In this document: positions 46,916 to 55,887 of the stretch, piece by piece
How the letters are laid out: every line of letters begins with the position of its first letter
Position numbering within the stretch: position 1 is the stretch's first letter
Source of the DNA: CAWIKY01 sp963836905
GTDB taxonomy: Bacteria > Pseudomonadota > Alphaproteobacteria > Caulobacterales > Hyphomonadaceae
Assembly: GCA_963836905.1 (NCBI GenBank)
Contig: CAWIKY010000002.1
Location: forward strand, 1-64,000
Direction of reading: 5' to 3'
DNA: 64,000 nucleotides
Translations under genes and position numbers: made by a program
The notes under the pieces: model-generated
Database searches by the model: none
What the model was told of the DNA's origin: nothing
The model's input: the letters and a program-made list of their open reading frames with translations, nothing else

Positions 46916-47572
46916 ATGCGTGACAGTCCTGCAGACGTAACGCCCAGGGCCTGGCAACGGATGTTGTCCGGCAGGCGACTGGACCTGCTCGATCCGTCTC
47001 CCGTGGATATCGAGATCACCGATATCGCGCACGGCCTGGCAAGGGTCGCCCGCTGGAACGGTCAGACGCTTGGAGAGACAGCTTTCTCGGTTGCCCAGCA
47101 TAGTGTTCTGGTAGAAGCGCTCTGCGTCGAGATGTTCGCAGGCTTCACGCCGCGAAACAGCCTTTATGCGCTGCTGCATGATGCGCCGGAATATGTCATC
47201 GGCGACATGATCTCCCCCTTCAAGACGGCTCTCGGCTTTGATTACAAGGTTTTCGAACGCCGTCTGGAAGGCGCGATCCATGTCCGTTTCGGATTGCCTG
47301 CAGCCATGCCTGCCTTTCTGGAACGGCAGATAAAACAGGCCGACAATGCAAGCGCCCGCATGGAAGCCACGCAACTGGCAGGTTTTACCGACGAAGAGGC
47401 CCGACAGATCTGGCCGGACCTTCCGGCAGGCGTCGCGCGCGATCTTGAGCCATTGGGTGCGGTGCAGGCACAGGAGATGTTCCTGAAACGGTTTGAAACC
47501 TTGCTCGCCGCCTTTGAAGCGTCCAGAGCCACAGGACGAAAAGCACACGGAACCGACAAGGGCACAGCATGA
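46916..47572 (+). CDS. HD-domain phosphohydrolase (YfbR-like 5'-nucleotidase type)
   Basis: 218 residues from MRDSPADVTPRAWQRMLSGR; an upstream in-frame ATG at 46823 adds 31 basic residues and is less likely. The metal HD motif is in YALLHDAPEYVIGDMISPFK, with upstream His in SVAQHSVLVEAL and the late Asp in KQADNASARMEATQ. The VDIEITDIAHGLARVARWNG start is typical of alphaproteobacterial HD hydrolases acting on deoxynucleoside monophosphates or similar. The stop overlaps the next start (GCATGA), so it is co-translated with the phosphatase/Nudix gene. Confidence 0.88.
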   Translation: MRDSPADVTPRAWQRMLSGRRLDLLDPSPVDIEITDIAHGLARVARWNGQTLGETAFSVAQHSVLVEALCVEMFAGFTPRNSLYALLHDAPEYVIGDMISPFKTALGFDYKVFERRLEGAIHVRFGLPAAMPAFLERQIKQADNASARMEATQLAGFTDEEARQIWPDLPAGVARDLEPLGAVQAQEMFLKRFETLLAAFEASRATGRKAHGTDKGTA

Positions 47573-49101
47573 CAATCTGGATCAGTTCACGGTTTCAGGC
47601 AGGCGGTCTGGCCAGCCTCCACAGACCCAGCCACGCGATTGGATTGCTGGCTCCCGGCGACGACTTTCCGACCTTCGATGCAATTGAAGGTGAACGGCAT
47701 CTGACGCTCGAAATGGACGATATCGATGAGGCCGACGACACAGTGCCCCATCAAACCCTGCCGGGTGAAGACGATGTCGCGAAAATACTGGCCCTTGGCG
47801 AAAGCTGGGACCGCAAAGCGCCCCTGTTGGTGCATTGTTATGCGGGCGTCAGCCGTTCGACGGCCAGTGCGTTCATGATCGCCTGTTTGAAAAACCCGGA
47901 AGCCGACGAGATGGATATTGCCGCAGCCCTTCGGCGCGCCTCACCCACGGCAAAACCCAACCGGCGACTGATCGAACTGGCTGACCAATTGCTGATTCGG
48001 CGGGGTCGAATGGTCGACGCGGTGGAGACGATGGGTCCGCATGACTGGTGCGACGAAGCTTTGCCGTTCCGGATCGAGTTCGACATACGGGCGCGGAACC
48101 GCCGGAAAGCGTCCATGAGCGACCCGCTGGGTCTTCGCGTCGGGCTGTCCGCCGTGATCGTCGCGCTGGTCGATGGCGAACCTCACGTGCTTGCGACACG
48201 GACGAAGACCGAGGCGGCCCGCGCCGGTTTGCCCTTCGGCCCGTTCAAGCCGGGCGAACATCGCACGTTCGAACTAGGCTTGCGCGACTGGGTGAGCGCC
48301 CAGACCGGCTTCGAGCTTGGCTATGTCGAGCAACTCTATACCTTTGGCGACCTTGGCCGCGACCTTCCCGAAGCACGGCTGGAAACGCCGGGCTCGGCAG
48401 AACGCATCATCTCGGTCGGGTATCTGGCCTTGACCCCCGAAGCGACACGGATCGGCGCTTTCGAAGCCGTCTGGTGCGACTGGTACAGGTTCTTTCCGTG
48501 GGAGGATCATCGCGGCGGCGTACCGGATTTGCTCAGCCGTCACCTCATCCCGGCTCTCAATGTCTGGTGTGGCACCGCCGATACCCGCGAGGCCTGTGAC
48601 CAGCGATCGACCCGGGTGCGTCTCGCATTCGGCCAGGGCGATGCCGAGTGGATGGAGGAGCGGGTGCTTGAACGCTACGAGCTCCTATATGAAGCCGGAC
48701 TGGTGCCCGAATACCATCGCGATCACGGGCGCTCCGGCTCGGACACTGTAAGCGAAGCTGCGGGGGGGTCTGCCATGCGATCCGATCACCGCCGCATTCT
48801 GGCCACCGCCATTGGTAGGCTGCGGGCGAAGGTCAAATACCGACCGGTGATCTTCGAACTGATGGAAAACGGCTTCACGCTCTCAGCCTTGCAGGCGGCG
48901 ATGGAGGGTTTGCTGGGCCTCAGCCTGCACAAGCAGAACTTTCGCCGCGCGGTGGAGAAGACCGGACTGGTTGAAGGTCTGGGTGACTTCGAAACGGCGA
49001 CCGGTGGCAGACCGGCCGAACGGTTCCGCTTTCGCCGTGAGGTACTGAGCGAACGCGTGGCGCTGGGTATCCAGACATCCGTCCGGCGGGGTGCCGGATG
49101 A
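47569..49101 (+). CDS. Tyrosine-phosphatase-like domain joined to Nudix/winged-helix NAD regulator
   Basis: One open frame of 510 residues holds two usually separate proteins. Residues 1-180: dual-specificity-phosphatase-like domain with the CX5R loop HCYAGVSRST (Cys90, Arg96). Residues 183-510, beginning MSDPLGLRVGLSAVIVALVD: Nudix domain with a degenerate box (FGPFKPGEHRTFELGLRDWV) followed by a winged-helix DNA-binding region (YRPVIFELMENGFTLSALQA, LHKQNFRRAVEKTGLVEGL), as in NrtR-type NAD-biosynthesis regulators. In the neighbouring frame the phosphatase would end at a TGA overlapping the Nudix ATG at about 48115, the usual coupled arrangement. The fusion may therefore be a frame artefact; if so, the genes are 47569-48118 and 48115-49101. 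Confidence 0.8.
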   Translation: MTIWISSRFQAGGLASLHRPSHAIGLLAPGDDFPTFDAIEGERHLTLEMDDIDEADDTVPHQTLPGEDDVAKILALGESWDRKAPLLVHCYAGVSRSTASAFMIACLKNPEADEMDIAAALRRASPTAKPNRRLIELADQLLIRRGRMVDAVETMGPHDWCDEALPFRIEFDIRARNRRKASMSDPLGLRVGLSAVIVALVDGEPHVLATRTKTEAARAGLPFGPFKPGEHRTFELGLRDWVSAQTGFELGYVEQLYTFGDLGRDLPEARLETPGSAERIISVGYLALTPEATRIGAFEAVWCDWYRFFPWEDHRGGVPDLLSRHLIPALNVWCGTADTREACDQRSTRVRLAFGQGDAEWMEERVLERYELLYEAGLVPEYHRDHGRSGSDTVSEAAGGSAMRSDHRRILATAIGRLRAKVKYRPVIFELMENGFTLSALQAAMEGLLGLSLHKQNFRRAVEKTGLVEGLGDFETATGGRPAERFRFRREVLSERVALGIQTSVRRGAG

Positions 49102-49739
49102 CCCTGAATATGATGCCCTCGACGGAGACGATTGCCGACGGATGTGAGGCACTCGCGGCGCGCGACCCGGCGCTTGCAAAGGCATACGCGCGAAACGGCG
49201 TGCCGGTCTGGCGAAGCGAACCCGCCGGGTTCCAGTCGCTCGCTCAAATCATAGCCTATCAGCAGATATCCACTTCTGCAGCGAAAGCCATCTGGACGCG
49301 CTGTCTGGATCATTTCGGAGGCGCGATAGATGCCGCGGCGTTGCTTCAGGCTGATATAGAGGTCCTTCGGTCATGCGGATTGTCAGGTCCGAAAATAAAG
49401 CACATGCGCTCGATCGCTCTCGCGATCATACAGAACAGGCTCGACTTTCCCGCTATTGCAAAAATGAATGATGCGTCGGCGCGGATAATGCTCGTCGCCG
49501 TAAAGGGGATTGGCCCATGGACGGCGGACATTGTTCTGATGTCATCGTTCGGACGTCTCGATGTGATGCCCCATCCTGATGTGGGGCTGATGAAATCCTA
49601 TCGCCTGCTGACCGGCGATGCGGAACGGCCAAGCCCACCCGCATTCGCCGCAAAAGCGAGCGGCTGGTCGCCCTACAGGGCTGTGGCGGCACACTTGTTG
49701 TGGGCGCATATCAACGCCGTACGGGCCACCACCGCCTAA
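49098..49739 (+). CDS. DNA-3-methyladenine glycosylase family protein (AlkA-like HhH-GPD)
   Basis: 213 residues, base-excision repair glycosylase. FQSLAQIIAYQQISTSAAKA and CGLSGPKIKHMRSIALAI are the fold's opening; the helix-hairpin-helix is LVAVKGIGPWTADIVLM, and the catalytic Asp lies in DVMPHPDVGLMKSYRLL. It ends RAVAAHLLWAHINAVRATT. Length is normal for the short AlkA form. It overlaps the preceding Nudix gene by four bases and faces the DUF6768 gene seven bases away. Confidence 0.93.
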   Translation: MTLNMMPSTETIADGCEALAARDPALAKAYARNGVPVWRSEPAGFQSLAQIIAYQQISTSAAKAIWTRCLDHFGGAIDAAALLQADIEVLRSCGLSGPKIKHMRSIALAIIQNRLDFPAIAKMNDASARIMLVAVKGIGPWTADIVLMSSFGRLDVMPHPDVGLMKSYRLLTGDAERPSPPAFAAKASGWSPYRAVAAHLLWAHINAVRATTA

Positions 49740-49745
49740 ATCGAT

Positions 49746-50126
49746 TTAACGCTCGCGGCCGTCCTGGAGCCGGGCAACACGAAGCTCGATCTTCTTCAGC
49801 TCTTTCAGCAACAGGAGCGTGTTCATCCGCTGGAAAAGCCATTGTTTGGTCTGCACCTGCACGGTCCATGCTGCCCAACCGGCCGCCATCCAGAGAAGCA
49901 GACCGCGTGTCGTGTCGGCCTCGAACATTTGCCAGATGATAAGAAGTCCAGCGATCGTCGCCATCACACTGATCGCCATGCTTATGGCACTCCATCCGGC
50001 CATTGGTCCGATGAAGGTGTTTCCGATCTGATCGAACAGACCCTGCCCGTCTTCCAGTTCGTTCAGAAAGGCCTTGTCATCTTCGCTGAGGGCTTGCTTC
50101 AGGCGTGCATCAAACTCGGTCATCAT
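49746..50126 (-). CDS. DUF6768-family membrane protein
   Basis: 126 residues: N-terminal acidic helix (MMTEFDARLKQALSEDDKAF) with GLFDQIGNTFIGPMAGWS, two membrane helices (AISMAISVMATIAGLLIIWQ and GLLLWMAAGWAAWTV), and a C-terminal amphipathic helix MNTLLLLKELKKIELRVARL. It matches what I recall as DUF6768, which regularly accompanies ECF sigma factors in alphaproteobacteria. Its ATG overlaps the sigma gene's stop, so it may act as its membrane partner or anti-sigma-like protein. Confidence 0.85.
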   Translation of the reverse strand: MMTEFDARLKQALSEDDKAFLNELEDGQGLFDQIGNTFIGPMAGWSAISMAISVMATIAGLLIIWQMFEADTTRGLLLWMAAGWAAWTVQVQTKQWLFQRMNTLLLLKELKKIELRVARLQDGRER

Positions 50127-50699
50127 TGATCTCCCAAAATGGCCCGAAGCTTTTTTCGGGCGGTAAACAGACGCGACTTGGCGGTTCCAACGGGAACGCC
50201 GGTCGCGGCGGCAATCTCGGCAAGGGAGAAGCCCTCACCGTAGAAAAGAAGTGCGGTGATCCTGAGTGGACCCTCGAGCGCATCGAAAGCGGCAGCAACA
50301 GAGATCTCATGATCCTGATCGTCCCGGCCTGCCGGGAGCTCGAGGGACACGTTTCCTGCCGAACGTTTCCTGTCGCGAATGACACCGCGCAAGTGGTCCG
50401 CGCATCGTCGGTTCAGGATGGCATAGCTCCAGGCCGGAAACCGCGATGGGTCCTTCAGCCGGGGCAATGCCTTCAGAAATCGAGAGCCAGGCCTCCTGCA
50501 CCGTATCGCGGGCAAGTTCGTCGCTGCGCATGAGGCGGCGGGCCATGATCAGAAATCGCGGTTGCCATCTGGCGGCCAGTCGCTCAAGCGCGCGGGCATC
50601 GCCATCCTGCGCAAGAAGGACGAGCAACTCGTCATAGACCTGTCCTTCTTCCTTGCGCATCTCGCCTGCTTCCGTCCTGATCCTGATGTCTTGGTCCAT
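50123..50699 (-). CDS. ECF RNA polymerase sigma factor, one frameshift
   Basis: About 190 residues from MDQDIRIRTEAGEMRKEEGQ, ATG after AAGGTGC. Region 2: LAARWQPRFLIMARRLMRSD and LARDTVQEAWLSISEGI. After a frame change near 50440 come SRFPAWSYAILNRRCADHLR and region 4: ITALLFYGEGFSLAEIAAAT then GVPVGTAKSRLFTARKKLRA. The stop overlaps the DUF6768 start. No classical zinc anti-sigma is present, so DUF6768 is the likely partner. It is divergent from the HNH gene. Confidence 0.87.
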
Positions 50700-50827
50700 G
50701 CACCTTCGGAAAAGGTTCAAAAAAGTCTGCCTGGAAGCTGCTAACCCAGGGAAACTGCCATTCGCGTCATAAAGGTGTTGCAGATCGCGTAAGGGTCAGG
50801 ATAGCGGACCAGGGAAGAAACCGGGGT

Positions 50828-51439
50828 ATGCTCGTGACAGACGCGCCAACACCGACCGGCCGGACCGACCGGCACGGGTCTGAAGTGAAAGAGACCGCGC
50901 CTAATGGCTGGCCCGCGCTCGTTCTCAATGCAGACTATCGACCGTTAAGCTACTATCCGCTGTCACTCTGGCCGTGGCAGGATGTGGTCAAGGCCGTGTT
51001 TCTGGAACGTGTGGATGTCGTGGCCGAATACGACCATAAGGTTCATTCACCGTCATTCGAGATGCGCTTGCCGAGCGTGATTTGTCTGCGCGAGTTCATA
51101 CGTCAGGATCGACAGCCCGCCTTTACCCGCTTTAATGTGTTCCTGCGCGACGGGTTCAAATGCGCGTATTGCAACGCCGCCGACGATCTGACGTTCGACC
51201 ATGTGGTGCCGCGGTCCAAGGGTGGACGCACGACCTGGGAAAACATCGTGACAGCCTGTTCGCCCTGTAACCTGAAGAAGGGGGGCAGGCTCTTGCGCGA
51301 CGTCGAAATGGGGTTGGCACGACTTCCGTCGCGTCCGAACAACCATCATCTGCAGCAGATAGGGCGCAAGTTCCCGCCAAATCATCTTCACACCACGTGG
51401 ATGGATTATCTCTACTGGGACGTCGAGCTGCAGGGCTAG
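50828..51439 (+). CDS. HNH endonuclease-family protein
   Basis: 203 residues. WPALVLNADYRPLSYYPLSL, WPWQDVVKAVFLERVDVVAE and SVICLREFI precede the HNH core: CAYCNAADDLTFDHVVPRSK then GGRTTWENIVTACSPCNLKK (zinc Cys pairs, catalytic His). The tail ends HTTWMDYLYWDVEL. This small single-copy HNH family is conserved next to housekeeping genes in alphaproteobacteria and is not a mobile-intron enzyme. Function in the cell is not established. Confidence 0.92.
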   Translation: MLVTDAPTPTGRTDRHGSEVKETAPNGWPALVLNADYRPLSYYPLSLWPWQDVVKAVFLERVDVVAEYDHKVHSPSFEMRLPSVICLREFIRQDRQPAFTRFNVFLRDGFKCAYCNAADDLTFDHVVPRSKGGRTTWENIVTACSPCNLKKGGRLLRDVEMGLARLPSRPNNHHLQQIGRKFPPNHLHTTWMDYLYWDVELQG

Positions 51440-51446
51440 TCTTGCG

Positions 51447-51965
51447 TCAAGTCGCCTGCGATGGCGATGTCACGCGGAATGCGGCGAAGAAGCTTAGACC
51501 GGCCAGAACGAGCGAGATCACGCCGTTATAGCCCGCCATCGAAATACCGAAGAGGCGCCAGGGTGCCTCGCTGCACGAGATGGTCTCGAACTTCTGATCG
51601 AGATCAATTCCACCGGAAAAATCTACTGCGCCGCCGATCGGACCGGAACAGCTGACCGGACCCGGCCAGAACTTCCATTCTACCCCGGCATGATAGATTG
51701 CGATGATCGCACCGATGAGGAAAACGAGGGCAAGAAGGACGTTCAACGTAAGAAGTATGCGCGGTGAACGGCGAAGTCGCCAGAAACCATAGCCCGCAAT
51801 AGCGACCCCGATCGCGGCCCAGTACACTTCACGCTGGCGCAGGCATAGCGCGCACGGGCCCATTTTCCCGAATATCTCGAACGAATGTGCGCCTGCCAGC
51901 ATCGATACCGATGCGATCAGCGCCAGGAGCGGCCAGAGAACGGGAGACAGGCGCGGGGTCGACAT
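51447..51965 (-). CDS. dsbB: Disulfide bond formation protein B
   Basis: 172 residues, inner-membrane quinone-linked oxidase that recharges DsbA. Four membrane helices. The redox pair Cys38/Cys41 lies in MGPCALCLRQREVYW, and the second periplasmic pair Cys106 and Cys131 in GPVSCSGPIGG and FETISCSEAPWRLFGISMAG. Arg43 next to CALC matches the quinone-binding Arg. Convergent with the HNH gene. Confidence 0.93.
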   Translation of the reverse strand: MSTPRLSPVLWPLLALIASVSMLAGAHSFEIFGKMGPCALCLRQREVYWAAIGVAIAGYGFWRLRRSPRILLTLNVLLALVFLIGAIIAIYHAGVEWKFWPGPVSCSGPIGGAVDFSGGIDLDQKFETISCSEAPWRLFGISMAGYNGVISLVLAGLSFFAAFRVTSPSQAT

Positions 51966-52031
51966 TGTTTTAACCTATAGCGAACATCCCGAAAGGGATA
52001 TGCGACGGCTCATCACAGACAAGAATAGCGT

Positions 52032-52665
52032 TCAGGCCATTCCGAGGAGCCCCTTGATCAAAGCCTTCACGGCGGCGGGGCCAAGGATCAGAAGACCAGC
52101 AATCCAGGCGCTGCCCCAAACCATACCGGCGACCATCAGGATCCCGTCTCTTGCCATCAGTCCGAACGCAACGAGCGCAACACCGAAGGCCGGCGCAGAG
52201 TTGGTCAAAGGCAAAGGCACCAAGAATCGACGCGCAGAACACGGTCAGCAAGACACCTGCAACTCGCTGCGACAGCGGCCCTGTGATGGCCTGCAGGCGT
52301 GGATGGGAAATGCGCTCGGCCCAGCCGAAATAGCGTCTCCCGCCTTTGGCAATGCGCCGGAGGCCGTCAGCATCAATCCGACGCGCCGCAAATTTTTCCG
52401 GCATCCAAGGTTCGTTTCTGCCGACAACCATCTGCAAGGTCAACGCCATCATCGGCAAGGCGACGACCTGCGGAACGCCATAGAGAAAGGGAATACAGCA
52501 CGGGATAGCCAGCGCGAATAAGACCGCGCCAAAAGCCCTGTCGTCCAGAAGGTCCACCAGGGCGGCAAGAGTTATCCCTTCCGGCGGAGCCGTTGCCGAA
52601 ATTTCGTCGAGCGCGTCGAGGATAGAACCGCGCGGTTCCGGCGTCGCAGGTGTGGAATCGTTCAT
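52032..52665 (-). CDS. ExoD-family membrane protein, one frameshift
   Basis: About 210 residues from MNDSTPATPEPRGSILDALD. ITLAALVDLLDDRAFGAVLF, ALAIPCCIPFLYGVPQVVAL, MMALTLQMVVGRNEPWMP and RRIAKGGRRYFGWAERIS are ExoD hallmarks. A frame change near 52220 restores the tail LPLTNSAPAFGVALVAFGLM, GILMVAGMVWGSAWIAG and ends LIKGLLGMA at 52032. ExoD proteins affect exopolysaccharide or stress tolerance in rhizobia; the mechanism is unknown. It lies upstream of dsbB on the same strand, 67 bases from it. Confidence 0.86.
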
Positions 52666-52818
52666 GACGTGCTTGTGGAACGCTACACTCCGCACGGCAA
52701 GTGCGACGACAACCGGGCTGGCACCCCAAGGGCTTTGGGTCCCGTGCCCTTTACGGAATCGGCCCCCGTCGACATAAGTCCGTACGACACCTTACGATAC
52801 ACGTTGTATGGAGCCCGC

Positions 52819-53345
52819 ATGACGCTACCGCCAAAACCCGCAAAGATCATTGGTTGGCGGGAGACCGTGGCACTTCCCAGTCTCTCGATTGCGGGCATCA
52901 ATGCCAAGATCGACACAGGGGCCAGAACATCCGCGTTGAATGCACGCAAGTTCAAGCTACGGACCGAAGACGGCGTCGAATGGGTGGACTTCGAAGTACC
53001 GCTGACCGGCCAGAAGACGCCTGTTCTGTGCACCGCCAGGCGCGTGGACAAGCGACCGATCAAGAATACGAGTGGCATTCCGGAAGTGCGTCATGTTATC
53101 GAGACTGAGCTTGTTCTCGGCCGCCATTCCTGGAAGATCGAGGTCTCGCTCGCCAATCGCAAGGAGATGGCCTTCGACATGATCCTGGGCCGAACGGCGA
53201 TGCGTGGCCACCGCGATCGTGGTCGATCCCTGGAAAGTCGTTTCTCGCCGGATTGCCGGAAAAACGCCCCGTCCGCCGAAAAAAGGCTATAGTGACGTCG
53301 AAGAGCGGCACAGCGCCTATGGATCCCAACACTGACCCGGCCTGA
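52819..53345 (+). CDS. RimK-associated ATP-dependent zinc protease-like protein, one frameshift
   Basis: About 175 residues from MTLPPKPAKIIGWRETVALP after GGAGCCC. The pepsin-like retroviral-protease-type motif IDTGARTSALNA carries the catalytic Asp; later VIETELVLGRHSWKIEVSLA, FDMILGRTAMRG. A frame change near 53205 then gives VVDPWKSFLAGLPEKRPVRR and a stop at 53343-53345. Members of this family are found next to rimK or fused to it; their peptidase role in trimming poly-glutamate tails is inferred. Twenty bases separate it from rimK. Confidence 0.87.
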
Positions 53346-53365
53346 TCGCCTATGGAGCTTCCCCC

Positions 53366-54271
53366 ATGAAAATTGCCATGCTGGCCCGCAATCCGAACCT
53401 CTATACGCACAAGCGATTGAAGGAAGCTGCCGAGAAGCGTGGTCACACGCTGGACATCATCAATACCACCCGCTGTTACATGAACATCGCGTCGCGCCGC
53501 CCGACCATTTATCTGGATGGCAAGCAACTCCCCAAATATGATGCGGTCATTCCGCGTATCGGTGCGTCGATCACACAGTACGGTATGGCCGTCTTGCGCC
53601 AGTTCGAGGTGATGGGGACGTTTCCGCTGAACGAGTCCGTGGCAATCGGACGGTCACGCGACAAGCTCCGCTCGATGCAGCTTCTGGCGCGTGAAGGCAT
53701 CGGTCTGCCGGTGACGACCTTCGCCTACGACCCGAAGGTGACCGAAGACATGCTCAAACTGGCAGGCGATGCGCCACTGGTGGTCAAGCTGACCGAGGGA
53801 ACGCAAGGCATTGGCGTGGTTCTGGCCGACACCAACCGGTCCGCAAAATCCGTCGTCGAGGCATTCCGGGGCGCGAATGTGAACATCCTAGTGCAGGAAT
53901 TTATCAAGGAAGCCGGCGGCACGGACATCCGCGCACTGGTTGTCGGCGGCAAGGTCGTCGCGGCGATGAAGCGGACCGGAGCGGAGGGCGAGTTTCGCTC
54001 CAACCTGCATCGCGGCGGGTCGGCGCAGGCGATCAAGATCACGCCGGAAGAACGCTCGACGGCTATCCGGTCCGCCAAGACCATGGGCCTGAACGTCTGC
54101 GGCGTAGACATGCTGCGGGCCAATCACGGACCGGTGGTGATGGAGGTCAACTCTTCACCCGGTCTGGAAGGTGTGGAAATGGCGACAGGTATTGATGTCG
54201 CGGGCAAGATCATTGAAACACTTGAAAAAGCGGCCGAGGGCGGCACGGCAAAGACCCGGGGCAAGGGATGA
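53366..54271 (+). CDS. rimK: Ribosomal protein S6-L-glutamate ligase-type ATP-grasp enzyme
   Basis: 301 residues, intact. MKIAMLARNPNLYTHKRLKE, PKYDAVIPRIGASITQYGMA, the ATP-grasp core LVVKLTEGTQGIGVVLA, VQEFIKEAGGTDIRALVVGG and VVAAMKRTGAEGEFRSNLHR, and the metal site VVMEVNSSPGLEGVEMATG are those of RimK, which adds glutamates to ribosomal protein S6 or related C-termini. It overlaps the downstream desuccinylase-like gene by four bases. Confidence 0.95.
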   Translation: MKIAMLARNPNLYTHKRLKEAAEKRGHTLDIINTTRCYMNIASRRPTIYLDGKQLPKYDAVIPRIGASITQYGMAVLRQFEVMGTFPLNESVAIGRSRDKLRSMQLLAREGIGLPVTTFAYDPKVTEDMLKLAGDAPLVVKLTEGTQGIGVVLADTNRSAKSVVEAFRGANVNILVQEFIKEAGGTDIRALVVGGKVVAAMKRTGAEGEFRSNLHRGGSAQAIKITPEERSTAIRSAKTMGLNVCGVDMLRANHGPVVMEVNSSPGLEGVEMATGIDVAGKIIETLEKAAEGGTAKTRGKG

Positions 54272-55312
54272 GTTCAGTGCGCGACCCGTTCGTGATGAGC
54301 GGCGTGGAGGTGAAGGCCGGCACACGGCAAACGGTCAATTTGCCCGTCAGCGTGATGTCCGATCATACACCGGTGACGATGTCGACGCACATCGTTCATG
54401 GCCGGAAACCCGGGCCAACGCTGTTTGTGAGCGCCGCCATTCATGGCGATGAGATTATCGGCGTGGAGATCGTCAGGCGGCTGTTACGCGCCCCTGCCCT
54501 CTCGCGGGTGTCCGGCACATTGCTCGCTGTGCCCATCGTCAATTCGCTGGGGTTCATGACGCATTCCAGATATCTGCCGGACAGACGCGATCTGAACCGC
54601 TCGTTTCCGGGCAGCACCAGCGGATCGCTGGCGGGGCGTCTGGCGCATTATTTTCTGACAGAGATCGTCAAACGTTCCGATGTCGGGATCGACCTGCATT
54701 CGGCGGCGATTCACCGGACAAACCTGCCGCAGATACGTGTTTCGCCGTCGAAGCCGGGGACGATGGAACTGGCCGAGGCCTTCGCGCCTCCGCTCATCCT
54801 GACGTCGAAGGTGCGCGAAGGCTCGCTGCGCGAGTCAGCCCAGAAGAACGGTGTCGATATTCTGCTTTATGAAGCCGGCGAAGGGCTTCGCTTCGATGAG
54901 AACGCGGTGCGCGTCGGCGTCAGCGGCGTTCTCGGCGTGATGGCACACATGGGCATGATCCCGCCACGCAAGAGCCGCCACAGGGTCACCCCGCTGCGTT
55001 CGACCGGCAGTTACTGGGTCCGGGCACCGGCGGGCGGGCTTATGCGCACGTTTCAGGACCACCGGAGACCGGGTGGATGCCAACAGCATTCTCGGCATGG
55101 TGACGGACCCGTTTGGCGAGGAAGAACGGGAAATCCGTAGCGAGGATGAGGGCATTATCATCGGCCGCAGCAACCTGCCGGTCATCAACGAGGGTGATGC
55201 CTTGTTCCATGTTGCAAGGGTGAAGCGGATCGAGGATGCTTCCGAGCGCATCGATCAGATCGCCGCACATCTGGAAGCCGACCCGATGTTCGATGAGGAT
55301 GAAATCATCTGA
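54268..55312 (+). CDS. Succinylglutamate desuccinylase/aspartoacylase-family protein, one frameshift
   Basis: About 348 residues. GPTLFVSAAIHGDEIIGVEI supplies the zinc His-x2-Glu, DRRDLNRSFPGS the substrate Arg/Asn region, and VGIDLHSAAIHRTNLPQIRV the third zinc His. A frame change near 55065 restores the C-terminal domain with NSILGMVTDPFGEEE and VARVKRIEDASERIDQIAAH. Enzymes of this group remove an acyl or amino-acid moiety from amides. Coupled to rimK by a four-base overlap, this conserved trio suggests a protein-glutamylation cycle, but its substrate is unproven. Confidence 0.9.
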
Positions 55313-55337
55313 ACGGGTGCGCGGACAGGTCCGTTCG

Positions 55338-55882
55338 CTACATTACGTCAGGCGCCGCCTCGGAACCCGGTTCCAGCATATGCAGCTTGCCGCCGCGCCG
55401 CTCCAGCACCGTGACCGAGGCGTGAGCCGGTTTGAAGGCCATGACCTTGTCGCTCGCCCGTATCGTGCTGACGATCGCGTTGATGGCTACAAAATGGCTG
55501 AAGACGGCTGTGTTGTCAGGCAAGGTCTCGACAAACGAGACGGCCCGCTCGCGCCAGTCTCGGATCTGCAAACCGGCATCTTGCCAGGTTCCGCTCATCA
55601 TCGCGGTGAGCCAGTCATGCCGGTCTTCGATGTCTTGCGGCGTTTCCACCTCACCCACTTCGCTGGCAATTGTCGCCTCGATGGAGAGGGCACCGCAAAA
55701 CGGTGCGGCCGTCTCGCGGCATCGTTGCAGAGGCGAACTGATGATGCCCTGCATATCAAAGCCTGTTTTCAGATGCTCAGCGAGATCGGCTGCCTGGCGA
55801 TGTCCCAGTCCTGAGAGGCCGGGGTCCGGGGCAGCGCCCCAGCGGCGGCAGGTTCGGCGTGGCGGATGAGCAGGATCGGCAC
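55338..55882 (-). CDS. Histidine-phosphatase-family protein, frame-disturbed
   Basis: About 180 residues. The N-terminal RHG-type motif reads PVPILLIRHAEPAAAG; a frame change near 55800 joins it to HLKTGFDMQGIISSPLQRCRE region, and the second catalytic His is in NTAVFSHFVAINAIV. It ends EAAPDVM. The start is uncertain: a GTG near 55880 gives VPILLIRH. In the present sequence the N-terminal part is continuous with the upstream Coq4-like gene, which is probably a frame artefact. Such enzymes are SixA/phosphoglycerate-mutase-like phosphatases; substrate unknown. Confidence 0.72.
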
Positions 55883-55887
55883 GGGGT

